Shown here one piece after another: positions 25,935-32,763 of a stretch of 32,763 nucleotides of DNA. The notes below the pieces were generated by a model. The model was not told the origin of the DNA. It saw nothing but the letters and a program-made list of their open reading frames with translations, and did not search any database. How positions within the stretch are numbered: the stretch's first letter is position 1; each line of letters begins with the position of its first letter. The DNA is from Paraburkholderia dinghuensis (GTDB lineage: Bacteria; Pseudomonadota; Gammaproteobacteria; Burkholderiales; Burkholderiaceae): contig NZ_RQIS01000032.1 in NCBI RefSeq assembly GCF_003837865.1, positions 1,305-34,067 on the forward strand. Reading direction: 5' to 3'. The position numbers were made by a program, and so were the translations under genes.

Positions 25935-26138
25935 TTAATCGAACGCGGGATCCGGCAACGGCTGCCCCTTATGACTGAGCAGCCATCCTTGCGGCGCCTG
26001 CAGCGCCGCCTCCAGGGCGATCACCGTGCCAGCCGAAAGGGTGTCGGGCAGCCTTCCCTTTTCCCAGGGCACAAGGGTCGATTTCGCCAGGTTCGCCCTG
26101 CCCGCGAGTTCGACCTAGGTCAACCCCAACACCCTGCG
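25935..26138 (-). pseudogene. XRE-family HTH regulator, interrupted by an in-frame stop
   Basis: Reading on the minus strand, RRVLGLT is followed by TAG (26115-26117), then VELAGRANLAKSTLVPWEKG, RLPDTLSAGTVIALEAALQ and a stop at 25935. This is a Cro/CI-type helix-turn-helix in which the TAG stands where Gln is expected (LTQxELA), so a single C-to-T change probably killed it. No N-terminal start is visible beyond about residue 8. The intact protein would have been a small DNA-binding repressor. Readthrough or a restart cannot be excluded. Confidence 0.65.
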
Positions 26139-26154
26139 GCTGTGAACGCACACT

Positions 26155-26169
26155 AGAGTTTGACACAAG
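26155..26169. repeat. 15-bp direct repeat, copy 1
   Basis: AGAGTTTGACACAAG occurs here and again, identical, at 26268-26282. The two are 113 bp apart. A shorter relative (GAGACACAAG) lies between them around 26219-26228. Such spaced direct repeats can be transposase or integrase binding sites at the end of a mobile element. Confidence 0.55.
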
Positions 26170-26267
26170 GCGCACGATGAAATCAGCCAATTAGCGGCGC
26201 GAGTGGCCGCGCCCAGGTGAGACACAAGCACAGCCGAGCACAATTCACCTCGACGTCGTGCGACAAA

Positions 26268-26282
26268 AGAGTTTGACACAAG
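26268..26282. repeat. 15-bp direct repeat, copy 2
   Basis: This is the second identical copy of AGAGTTTGACACAAG. It sits just outside the two-partner secretion operon end, so it may mark the right edge of the accessory island. Confidence 0.55.
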
Positions 26283-26325
26283 TAGTGACGCTGATTGGCA
26301 TTCACGAAGCCGTGTGCCGCTGCCC

Positions 26326-26784
26326 TCACTGACCGGTGGGGATTGCCGGAATCGGCGAGCGTTGCTGACTGGCGATGAAGCGCTGCAGCCGCTCCCACGC
26401 CTGCGCATAGCGATGCTTCGGCGTGCCGGCCAACTGGTCGTCATGCAGCACCAGCACCCGCTCGATCGCGGCCAGTTCCAGGTCCAGCATCAGGCAGGGC
26501 TCGTGACGCTCCATGCGCCCTATACACGCGTCAAGCGCCGCCTCAGCGCGGCGGTACGGTTCGATATCCGCACCGGCGGCCGTCTCCTCACGCAGGTAAA
26601 ACGCGAGATACACCACCCGCAGCAGGCAGCACAGCTGGTCCAGATTCCCGCGAGCCGCGCGAACCGTCGCCAGCGCGAGGTGGTTTTCCAGCGAAAGCGC
26701 GCGCACTCTGGCAACCGGCAGCGGCAACAGCATTTCCTTCGTGCGTGCTGGCCGTGCGGGCCGGGACCAGGCCTGTTTTCTCAT
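26326..26784 (-). CDS. Hypothetical protein, Burkholderia-type
   Basis: This encodes a 152-residue soluble protein rich in Ala, Leu, Arg and Glu (ARPARTKEMLLPLPVARVRA, LSLENHLALATVRAARGN, LDQLCCLLRVVYLAFYLREE, LVLHDDQLAGTPKHRY). It is probably all-helical. Similar proteins are, as I recall, common in Burkholderia and sometimes labelled Fis family, but I see no Fis helix-turn-helix here. The ATG at 26784 is preferred over a GTG at 26814 because GAAGAG lies upstream and the shared pattern starts at SRPARPARTKEM. A six-codon frame (MKSFSQ, 26781-26801) overlaps its start. It follows the DUF746-like gene by 57 bp and is probably the last gene of the operon. No function is assigned. Confidence 0.75.
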   Translation of the reverse strand: MRKQAWSRPARPARTKEMLLPLPVARVRALSLENHLALATVRAARGNLDQLCCLLRVVYLAFYLREETAAGADIEPYRRAEAALDACIGRMERHEPCLMLDLELAAIERVLVLHDDQLAGTPKHRYAQAWERLQRFIASQQRSPIPAIPTGQ

Positions 26785-26841
26785 TGACTGAAACTCTTCA
26801 TGCTCACATGCCACCTGACATCATCGTGTGCTCAGGGTACC

Positions 26842-27897
26842 TTACGTCTCGTCACTCACGATATGCAGCCGGCCGTTCCGGTCGACGACCTCGCGCCGCA
26901 TCGAAAACAACCGCCCACACCCCGAACACGACCAGCCGCGTCCATCCGTATGCTGCGCCGTCCCCGTCCGGCCGCAAAACGGACACGGCGTCGCCCCGTC
27001 CGGCGTGACACCGAGGCGGATTTTCGACGTCAGGCTGCCGCACGGTTCCAGCTGGCCAGCAAACGCGGCAAACATGTCACGCCACTTCTGCGCCATCCCG
27101 GCACTGGTCCCGACGATCTCCGACACCTGCATGATCGACAGTGGCAGCGCCAGGTAACGGATGAATTCCCTCATGCGCTCAAGCGCAGCCGTCTTCGTGT
27201 TGACAAGTGGCGTGCCGCTGCGGCGGCTGAATTTGCGCCTGCAGGTTCCGCACTGAAAGCCCGGAATCCCACCCTTCGATTCACCCGAGAAATGGGTCTT
27301 GCGGCTACCGCAGCGAGGACACGGCGGCGGCTGGCGACTGGTCGAATTCAGTTCGTCGAATTTGCGCGTCAGGCGGGCGGTCAGGGCGAGATCTTCGCGC
27401 GCGCCAATCTCGGCATAGTCCAGCGGCGCAGGTTCCAGTTCGGTCGGTCGACCGCCAAGCCGCACGCACCGCTCCCACCTGCCACCCGGATCGAGCCGCA
27501 GGAGCCACTCGCGCCAGGCCGTCACGCGCCTGCCGACGTCCGCCGGCAGGCTGCCCATCCGCTCGCCCGCTTCGACGCACGAGACCGGCTGCGACAGTAG
27601 CGAAATGAACAGATCGAGGTTCTTGAGGTGCTTTTCGCTGAGCGGCGTGTCGACAATGCGACCGAAGTAGCGCCCGCACGTCTGGCACTCGAACATCGGC
27701 AACCGGCCGCTCTGGCGCGTCTTGAATCCGGCACTCGTGATGTGTTCGCCGTCGCAGCGTGGGCAACGGGGCCGCGGTTCATGACTCCCGGACAGCAGGG
27801 TCGCGACCTGCGCGCCCAGAAAGGCCGTCAGTCCCCGATCTTCACCGGTGTCGCTCCTTGCGCCAGGGGGCCGGGTGCGGGGTTGCGCTCTCCGCAT
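26842..27897 (-). CDS. DUF746-like protein with three zinc ribbons
   Basis: This 351-residue protein carries three CxxC...CxxC zinc ribbons: Cys45/48/71/74, Cys193/196/216/219 and Cys305/308/324/327. The first two ribbons are each followed by a helical segment after a (D/G)TPL turn (VDTPLSEKHLKNLDLFISLL and RSGTPLVNTKTAALERMREF), so the protein contains a duplicated ribbon-helical unit. The unit looks like the InsA/IS1595-type ribbon-HTH that binds DNA, without a transposase catalytic domain. I associate this with DUF746 of Burkholderia/Ralstonia from memory. The ATG at 27897 shares one base with the TpsB stop (TGATG), so translation is coupled to the transporter gene. A DNA-binding regulatory role is the best guess. 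Confidence 0.8.
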   Translation of the reverse strand: MRRAQPRTRPPGARSDTGEDRGLTAFLGAQVATLLSGSHEPRPRCPRCDGEHITSAGFKTRQSGRLPMFECQTCGRYFGRIVDTPLSEKHLKNLDLFISLLSQPVSCVEAGERMGSLPADVGRRVTAWREWLLRLDPGGRWERCVRLGGRPTELEPAPLDYAEIGAREDLALTARLTRKFDELNSTSRQPPPCPRCGSRKTHFSGESKGGIPGFQCGTCRRKFSRRSGTPLVNTKTAALERMREFIRYLALPLSIMQVSEIVGTSAGMAQKWRDMFAAFAGQLEPCGSLTSKIRLGVTPDGATPCPFCGRTGTAQHTDGRGWSCSGCGRLFSMRREVVDRNGRLHIVSDET

Positions 27898-29642
27898 CAG
27901 AACTGCGCCGTCACCTGAAAGCCGAGTGTCACGCTCGATGCCGGAAACCCGGACGGCGCGTAGACCGGCATGCCCGCGAAGACGTCATAGCTGTACGCAC
28001 CGAAGCGTGTCGGTACGCCCCCACGTAATCCCACGACTGCGCCCGCCAGTTGTGTTCCCACCAGCAGCGCCGTAGACGGTCCCCACACGCGACCGTAGTC
28101 CAGCCCCGCATAGATGGCCTGCCCGGTCTGCCCAAGCGGATACTGTAGTTCGTTGCGCCAGTAGAAGCCTTTTTCCGCCGCGAGCATCGTTTCACCGCTG
28201 AAGCCGCGCACCGTGTAGCGGCTGCCGATGGTCAGGTCATCGATGTAGTTCAGTTCGTTGTTGGTGAACTGCCCGTGCAGCGTACCGACGTAGCGGAACG
28301 ATTGCCCCGCGACCGCGAACGGCACGGAGAGGTTTGCGTCGAGCGTCGCCATCCTGAAGCGGTAGGTCGGACCACCCGGCGTATCGGGCTGCGCACCGAG
28401 TCCACCGATGCCCTGCCGGTACGCGAGCGTGCCGTCGAACTGCGCCGCGCCGAAGTAATGCCGGTTGGTCAGTCCCGCCTCGATGAAGGTGTTGTCGCGG
28501 TGCTGCTGCGGAATTTCGGTGTCGGCAATAAAGCTTGCGCCCCACCGCTTGATGAGCTGGAACTCGACGCCCGATACGTCGCTCTGGCTGCGGTGAATGA
28601 CCCGCTCCAGTTTCAGGCCCGCCGTCTGCGCGTTGCCGCTCGACACGAGGGTCTGGTTGACCGCCGCGATCTGCTGGTAGTACGTGTTCGTGTAGCCGTA
28701 GAGCGTGCCGGTCCAGTAACCCCATGGAATCGAATACGAGGCATTCCAGCCATGCGTGCCGAGGTCGTGATTGCCAAACTGCAGATCCTGGTTGAAGCCT
28801 GCCGAAAGCACATCATTCAGGCCCAGCAGGTTGTACAGGCCGAGCGACACGTTACCGATGTAGCGGCCCGTCGCGTCCGTGCCCGAGTTGTCTGCGGAGA
28901 CCACGAGCGACCACGGTTTGGTGCGCTTTACGGTAATGACCACATCGCTTTCACCCGGCACCGTACCGGGCACAATCTCCATGCTCGCATCCTGGTTCGG
29001 CACGCGCTTCATCTGTTCCAGACCCTGCTCCAGATCGCGTAGCTGGAGCACGTCACCATCGCGCGCGGGAAATGCGGTCTTCCAGGTGCCTCGCGTATTC
29101 GCGTCGGCAAACTTGAGATGGCGGATAACGCCTGGTATGAGGGCGAATTTCATCGTCCCCGTGGACAGGTCCTGCGTTGGCAGCAGCACGCGTGTGGTGA
29201 TGTAGCCGCGGCTCAGGATCACGCCCTGCAGGCCTTTGGTCAGCACGTCGAGGCCCTGCTTGCCGACGCATTGCCCCTCGTAGTGCCGTAGCCAGTCGTG
29301 CAGGAACGCGAACGGGTCCATCGGGAGCGCCGACGCTCCCTTGACACGGGTCACCTCGGGCAGTGTGTCGGGGACCTCGACGGAGAAGGTGTCGATGCGG
29401 AAACATGGCGTTTCGACAGGCAGGACTGGCCATTCTCCCGCTACCAGTGCAGCCGAGCGCACAACGGGCGCGGCAACGGTGGCCGCGCGCTGCTGCGCGT
29501 CGCGCTGTTGTTGAACCTGTTGCTGCTGCTCGGCGTTCGCACGGGCCGCCGCCTGCTCGGCGGGTGTCGGGGTCTGTGCGGCAGCGTCGAATGCGATAAC
29601 GGATACGAGCAAAAGCAGGGTAAAACGCGTGCGGACTTTCAT
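27897..29642 (-). CDS. TpsB/CdiB-type outer-membrane transporter
   Basis: This encodes a 581-residue Omp85-superfamily transporter that secretes the neighbouring TpsA exoprotein across the outer membrane. After a signal peptide (LLLLVSVIAFDAAA, then Q) comes a Gln-rich linker, two POTRA domains (about 60-235; CFRIDTFSVEVPDTLP, GVILSRGYITTRVLLPTQD, SDVVITVKRTKPW) and a 16-strand barrel. The lid-lock motif TVRGFSGE is present, and the protein ends in ASSVTLGFQVTAQF with the C-terminal Phe. I placed the start at 29642, which gives a standard signal peptide. An upstream ATG at 29687 would add 15 basic residues; neither has a good ribosome-binding site. It lies 100 bp after the lipoprotein gene and is coupled to the DUF746-like gene downstream. 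Confidence 0.93.
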   Translation of the reverse strand: MKVRTRFTLLLLVSVIAFDAAAQTPTPAEQAAARANAEQQQQVQQQRDAQQRAATVAAPVVRSAALVAGEWPVLPVETPCFRIDTFSVEVPDTLPEVTRVKGASALPMDPFAFLHDWLRHYEGQCVGKQGLDVLTKGLQGVILSRGYITTRVLLPTQDLSTGTMKFALIPGVIRHLKFADANTRGTWKTAFPARDGDVLQLRDLEQGLEQMKRVPNQDASMEIVPGTVPGESDVVITVKRTKPWSLVVSADNSGTDATGRYIGNVSLGLYNLLGLNDVLSAGFNQDLQFGNHDLGTHGWNASYSIPWGYWTGTLYGYTNTYYQQIAAVNQTLVSSGNAQTAGLKLERVIHRSQSDVSGVEFQLIKRWGASFIADTEIPQQHRDNTFIEAGLTNRHYFGAAQFDGTLAYRQGIGGLGAQPDTPGGPTYRFRMATLDANLSVPFAVAGQSFRYVGTLHGQFTNNELNYIDDLTIGSRYTVRGFSGETMLAAEKGFYWRNELQYPLGQTGQAIYAGLDYGRVWGPSTALLVGTQLAGAVVGLRGGVPTRFGAYSYDVFAGMPVYAPSGFPASSVTLGFQVTAQF

Positions 29643-29743
29643 TGGTATTGTTTTGAAACCAGATTTCACTTTCTTGGCACGGACCATTAAACTAGTTATG
29701 CGAAATATTCCAATTCCTATAACTCACAATGCGGAATCAAATG

Positions 29744-30118
29744 TTACGGCGCACCACACGCTGGCTCAGTTTTTTCCATGTCATGGATGCACTGGCCCGT
29801 ATACCGATAACCTTTTCCGATCAGGCAGCGCTGGAGTTTCCTGTTTTCTCTAACAAAAAACACAGCGGAGTCCCCATCGGACTTCCGATTGTACGGCGGG
29901 CTGAAAAGCCCGTTTTTTTTCCCTCCACAAGCAACCCAGTCTTTCTGTGCCTGCTGAACGCTCACACCCGGCTTTTCCCAGGAATCGGAGTGGGACGTAG
30001 GAGGGGAAACGGACCGCTCATACACGTCACCGTGCGGGACGAAGCATCCATTGGGACAACACCCGGTAATCAAACCCGCGCTTACAACGCAACCCAAAAA
30101 TAGATAAATTTTCTTCAT
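29744..30118 (-). CDS. Small lipoprotein of the TPS/CDI locus (BcpO-like position)
   Basis: This encodes a 124-residue lipoprotein. A short signal sequence ends in the lipobox ITG-Cys (Cys20), so it should be lipidated and membrane-anchored. The mature part has six further Cys residues and conserved-looking pieces WVACGG and CLIGKGY, a pattern seen in other small lipoproteins of this sort. Its ATG overlaps the exoprotein stop in ATGA (30115-30118), so it is translationally coupled. In Burkholderia bcpAIOB loci a lipoprotein gene (bcpO) sits between the immunity gene and the transporter gene. Here it occupies the place directly after the exoprotein. It may be BcpO-like, or it may protect against the exoprotein. 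No homology call beyond position and lipobox is made. Confidence 0.82.
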   Translation of the reverse strand: MKKIYLFLGCVVSAGLITGCCPNGCFVPHGDVYERSVSPPTSHSDSWEKPGVSVQQAQKDWVACGGKKNGLFSPPYNRKSDGDSAVFFVRENRKLQRCLIGKGYRYTGQCIHDMEKTEPACGAP

Positions 30119-32763
30119 TTCAGCACCTGAAGGATGGCGGCTATCGCATTCCAGACCTGCGACGGCAATGCTGTTGCGGCTGCAAAAGGTGTCGCTGGCG
30201 CAAGCGCAACGATAGACCAGGCGTCATACGCACTTTTTTCGGTAGAGGACATGCCCCGTGTGGTATTACCCTGACCGTCGTACAACCCGGAAATCTGTCC
30301 GCCAATAAGATCGTGCGGTCCCGCATATGCTTCTACAACTTGATCCACCACGCTTCCCGGCGAATACGTGTAACCGAACAACGTTCCCTGTGCGCCCTGA
30401 ATCCCGCCCGTGAGTCCCGATGCCGCCTTTGCTGCTGTACTTTTGTAATAGTCATCCCATGTCTTGCCGGGCAATAGCTGCGGCCGACCAAGACCGTTCA
30501 ATACAAGACTGCCATCGGCGTTGTGCACACACCCACTGTTGTCATCACCACAAATACTGTCCAACGAGCTACGCGTCCCGCCGAGCTTGATTCCATCACC
30601 ACCAACTCCTACGCTCTCCCCCGACAGGTTCGATAGCACATTACCTTTGCTATCCACCACTCCCGGAAACAACGACGAGTTTTGGATCGACGCCTGACGC
30701 ATCAAATCTGCCGCCTCCGACAGCACGCCCTGCGCGGCTGCCGCTGTCACCTGACCCGACACCACGCCAATCAGCACATTCAATATCCGCGACTGGGTAT
30801 TCAGATCGTTGAGCTGGCTCTGGAGCTGCGCCTTCTCGTCCGGATCCGTCGCAGCATCCATTTGCGCCTTCAAGTCCGCGCGTTTCCCATCCACGTAATT
30901 GGTCAGCGCCGTGCTTGCCTGCTCGCTGAACTGCTGCGTGATCTTCACCTGCGCGTCGATTTCTGACTGGACTTTTGCCAGATCGAAGATCGGCTTGATG
31001 CTGCTTTCCTGATCCCCGGTCCGGGCCGACTCGTTGCCCGCGATGCCGCTGATCCCTGACCTCGTCACGCTGTTTGCGCTGCCGTCGCGCTGCGCAACGC
31101 CGGCGCTCGATCCCCCAGGTGTCAGACCGCCGTCCATACTCACGACCGGCCCGATATTGGCACTCACCCCTGTCGCGTTGTAATCGGCATGGTTCTCGAT
31201 GTCGCTCATCGTCAGCGATCCGGTCGAGAAATGATTGCTCCCATCCTGCACCGCTGCATCGGTACTGGAAATCACACCGCCTTTCAGATCCGTATTCCCT
31301 GCCACGGCGACCTGGAACCCACCATCGCCTGCGCGGATACCTGACTGTTGATTCACGCTTGCGTAGTTGCTGTCTATCTTCGTCTGACCCGCACTCACCG
31401 ACCCGCTCGAAGTTCCATAGCAAAGCGGCGGCACACATATGCTGACCGACGCGCCCACGCTCTGGTTCTTCGAGTTGTAGGTACTCGTATCCTGGAGGCT
31501 CTGGATGTTCAGGTTGCCGCCCACATCGGTAATGACCTGATTGCCGGAGGCAACGGCTCCGATCAGGTTCGTATCGCCGCCTGACTGGATCGCCAGCGTA
31601 TTGCCGGCCGCCACCTGCGTGTTGGTCCAGGTGGACGAATCACCATCCGCGTTGCCACGGTTGCCCGATGCAGCTGCCGTGAACGCAAGGCCAGTTTTTG
31701 AGCCGACCGACAATGACACACCTACGCCGACGCTGCCACCCTTGCTGTCGCTCTGCTGACTGACCGTATTCTGCGCGGCCTGAAGGTTGACGTTGCCCTG
31801 TGCGGCCAGCAGCGCGTCATTGCCCGCCGAAATCGTGCTGCCGACAACATTGATATTGCTGTCAGCTCCGGCCCCTGACGCAGCAATCGTCACATTGCGA
31901 CCAGCGGATACCGCACTTCCCACGGCAGCGCTCGACTCCGAGGTACTGCTGCTGTGCTGGGTGCTCGCTCCGAGCGAAATGTTGATGCCGACCGTCGTGG
32001 CAGCCTTGACCGGATCGCCGCCAACCTTATCGTAAGCATTCTTCGCTGCCAGTGCGGTCGTCGCTCCGGCGAGCGCGAGCAGGCGCGGATCGCCGTCGAC
32101 ATGCTGTGCAGCGCTCGTCATCTGGGTGGCGGTCTGGATCGCGGACACGACCGGATTCGTGATACCGACAGTCAGGCCCGCAGAGTGATATTGCTGCTGT
32201 TCCGACTGCGACGCCGTATCGAATGCGGAATCAATCGTGACGGTTTTGCCCGTCAGTGTCGCGTCCTGGCCCGCATGAAGCACACTGCCGGTGGCATGCA
32301 GGTCGTTGCCCGCGGAGACGATCAGGTCACCGTTGAGCGAACCCACCATGCTGGCATTGTTCGTGACCTGCGTGGCCTGCTGCTGGTCCGACATCGACTG
32401 GCTACCGATGGAAACACTCAGGCCACTTGTCCCGAAACCCGAATGCTTCTCCTGATAGCTGCCCGACGACTGCATCGTGTCCTGCGTCGTCGTGATGTTC
32501 ACATCGTGCGCGGCGCTCAAGGACACATCGTTCGTCCCGACAACCGCGCTGCCCGCCACGTTGATGTCCTTGCCGCTTGAAATCGACACCGCATCCGCAG
32601 AAATCAGGCTGCCCTGGCTGACGGTCGTCGCCGTATCGCTCGTACTCGCAACCGACTTGCTGCTCACCACATGGTTATGGGTGCCCGTGTACGTCGAGTT
32701 ATCGACATAGGTTGCCGTGGCCGCGCCGATGTTGACATTGTTCGCTGCCGCCAGCGTCGCCGT
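30115..32763 (-). CDS. TpsA exoprotein, CdiA/FhaB-type hemagglutinin (C-terminal part)
   Basis: The frame is open to the right edge, so only the last 882 residues of a large exoprotein are present; the N-terminal TPS secretion domain is outside the window. The first 550 or so residues are filamentous-hemagglutinin repeats forming a beta-helix (for example NVNLQAAQNTVSQQSDSKG, GSVGVGVSLSVGS, NLNIQSLQDTSTYNSKNQSV). A coiled-coil segment (about 595-670; EQASTALTNYVDGKRADLKA) and a Gly/Ser-rich part follow. The protein ends with YAGPHDLIGGQISGLYD, GMSSTEKSAYDAW and APATPFAAATALPSQVW. No VENN or (E/Q)LYN pretoxin motif and no recognisable toxin domain is seen at the end, and no separate immunity gene follows. 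The AGPHD-type tail is, as I recall, a common conserved end of TpsA proteins. It is more likely an adhesin or a toxin-less CdiA form than a classical CDI effector. Confidence 0.9.
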   Translation of the reverse strand, partial: TATLAAANNVNIGAATATYVDNSTYTGTHNHVVSSKSVASTSDTATTVSQGSLISADAVSISSGKDINVAGSAVVGTNDVSLSAAHDVNITTTQDTMQSSGSYQEKHSGFGTSGLSVSIGSQSMSDQQQATQVTNNASMVGSLNGDLIVSAGNDLHATGSVLHAGQDATLTGKTVTIDSAFDTASQSEQQQYHSAGLTVGITNPVVSAIQTATQMTSAAQHVDGDPRLLALAGATTALAAKNAYDKVGGDPVKAATTVGINISLGASTQHSSSTSESSAAVGSAVSAGRNVTIAASGAGADSNINVVGSTISAGNDALLAAQGNVNLQAAQNTVSQQSDSKGGSVGVGVSLSVGSKTGLAFTAAASGNRGNADGDSSTWTNTQVAAGNTLAIQSGGDTNLIGAVASGNQVITDVGGNLNIQSLQDTSTYNSKNQSVGASVSICVPPLCYGTSSGSVSAGQTKIDSNYASVNQQSGIRAGDGGFQVAVAGNTDLKGGVISSTDAAVQDGSNHFSTGSLTMSDIENHADYNATGVSANIGPVVSMDGGLTPGGSSAGVAQRDGSANSVTRSGISGIAGNESARTGDQESSIKPIFDLAKVQSEIDAQVKITQQFSEQASTALTNYVDGKRADLKAQMDAATDPDEKAQLQSQLNDLNTQSRILNVLIGVVSGQVTAAAAQGVLSEAADLMRQASIQNSSLFPGVVDSKGNVLSNLSGESVGVGGDGIKLGGTRSSLDSICGDDNSGCVHNADGSLVLNGLGRPQLLPGKTWDDYYKSTAAKAASGLTGGIQGAQGTLFGYTYSPGSVVDQVVEAYAGPHDLIGGQISGLYDGQGNTTRGMSSTEKSAYDAWSIVALAPATPFAAATALPSQVWNAIAAILQVLK

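Noticed and set aside
26155..26282. CRISPR array
   Set aside because: Only two exact repeats of 15 bp with a 98-bp gap and no cas genes.

Overview
The window is high-GC DNA from a beta-proteobacterium of the Burkholderia/Paraburkholderia/Caballeronia group. The basis is protein character: a Burkholderia-type trimeric porin, a BvgS/RcsB-style phosphorelay, a DUF746-type zinc-ribbon protein, an IS2-subgroup transposase fragment and a two-partner secretion locus. This is judged by eye, without a database search.

Region 1 (1-14.3 kb) looks like ordinary chromosome. It holds a porin (minus) divergent from a LysR regulator (plus). A minus-strand signalling block follows: three tandem LuxR/RcsB-type response regulators (10537 down to 8368), then an AqpZ-like aquaporin and a 1507-residue BvgS-like hybrid histidine kinase with two periplasmic solute-binding domains, PAS domains, HisKA/HATPase, a degenerate and an intact receiver, and an HPt domain. 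Next come a PLP-dependent threonine/serine dehydratase-like enzyme (minus) and a soluble chemoreceptor-like protein with a C-terminal sensory region (plus), closed by a strong terminator.

Region 2 (about 14.3-26.3 kb) is an accessory island. On its left are a gene-poor stretch and a truncated IS2-type element. On its right are a group II intron reverse-transcriptase remnant, a nonsense-interrupted XRE regulator and short direct repeats. Inside are a broken DUF6615-like gene, an intact SIR2-type NADase-like protein, the C-terminal stub of an SMC/AAA ATPase, and a translationally coupled two-gene operon. The first gene of that operon encodes a 1357-residue protein with an N-terminal HNH nuclease, a long TPR-like helical middle and a C-terminal PIN-like nuclease region. 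The second encodes a 641-residue protein I do not recognise. The operon is the best candidate here for an undescribed defence or stress system, and its leader carries a perfect 9-bp inverted repeat.

Region 3 (26.3-32.8 kb) is a minus-strand two-partner secretion operon read from the right edge: the C-terminal 882 residues of a CdiA/FhaB-like exoprotein, a small lipoprotein overlapping it by 4 bp, the TpsB outer-membrane transporter, a triple-zinc-ribbon DUF746-like protein overlapping tpsB by 1 bp, and a Burkholderia-type hypothetical protein. The A-lipoprotein-B order resembles Burkholderia bcpAIOB, but I see no separate immunity gene and no recognisable toxin at the exoprotein C-terminus. 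I found no tRNA, rRNA or CRISPR array.
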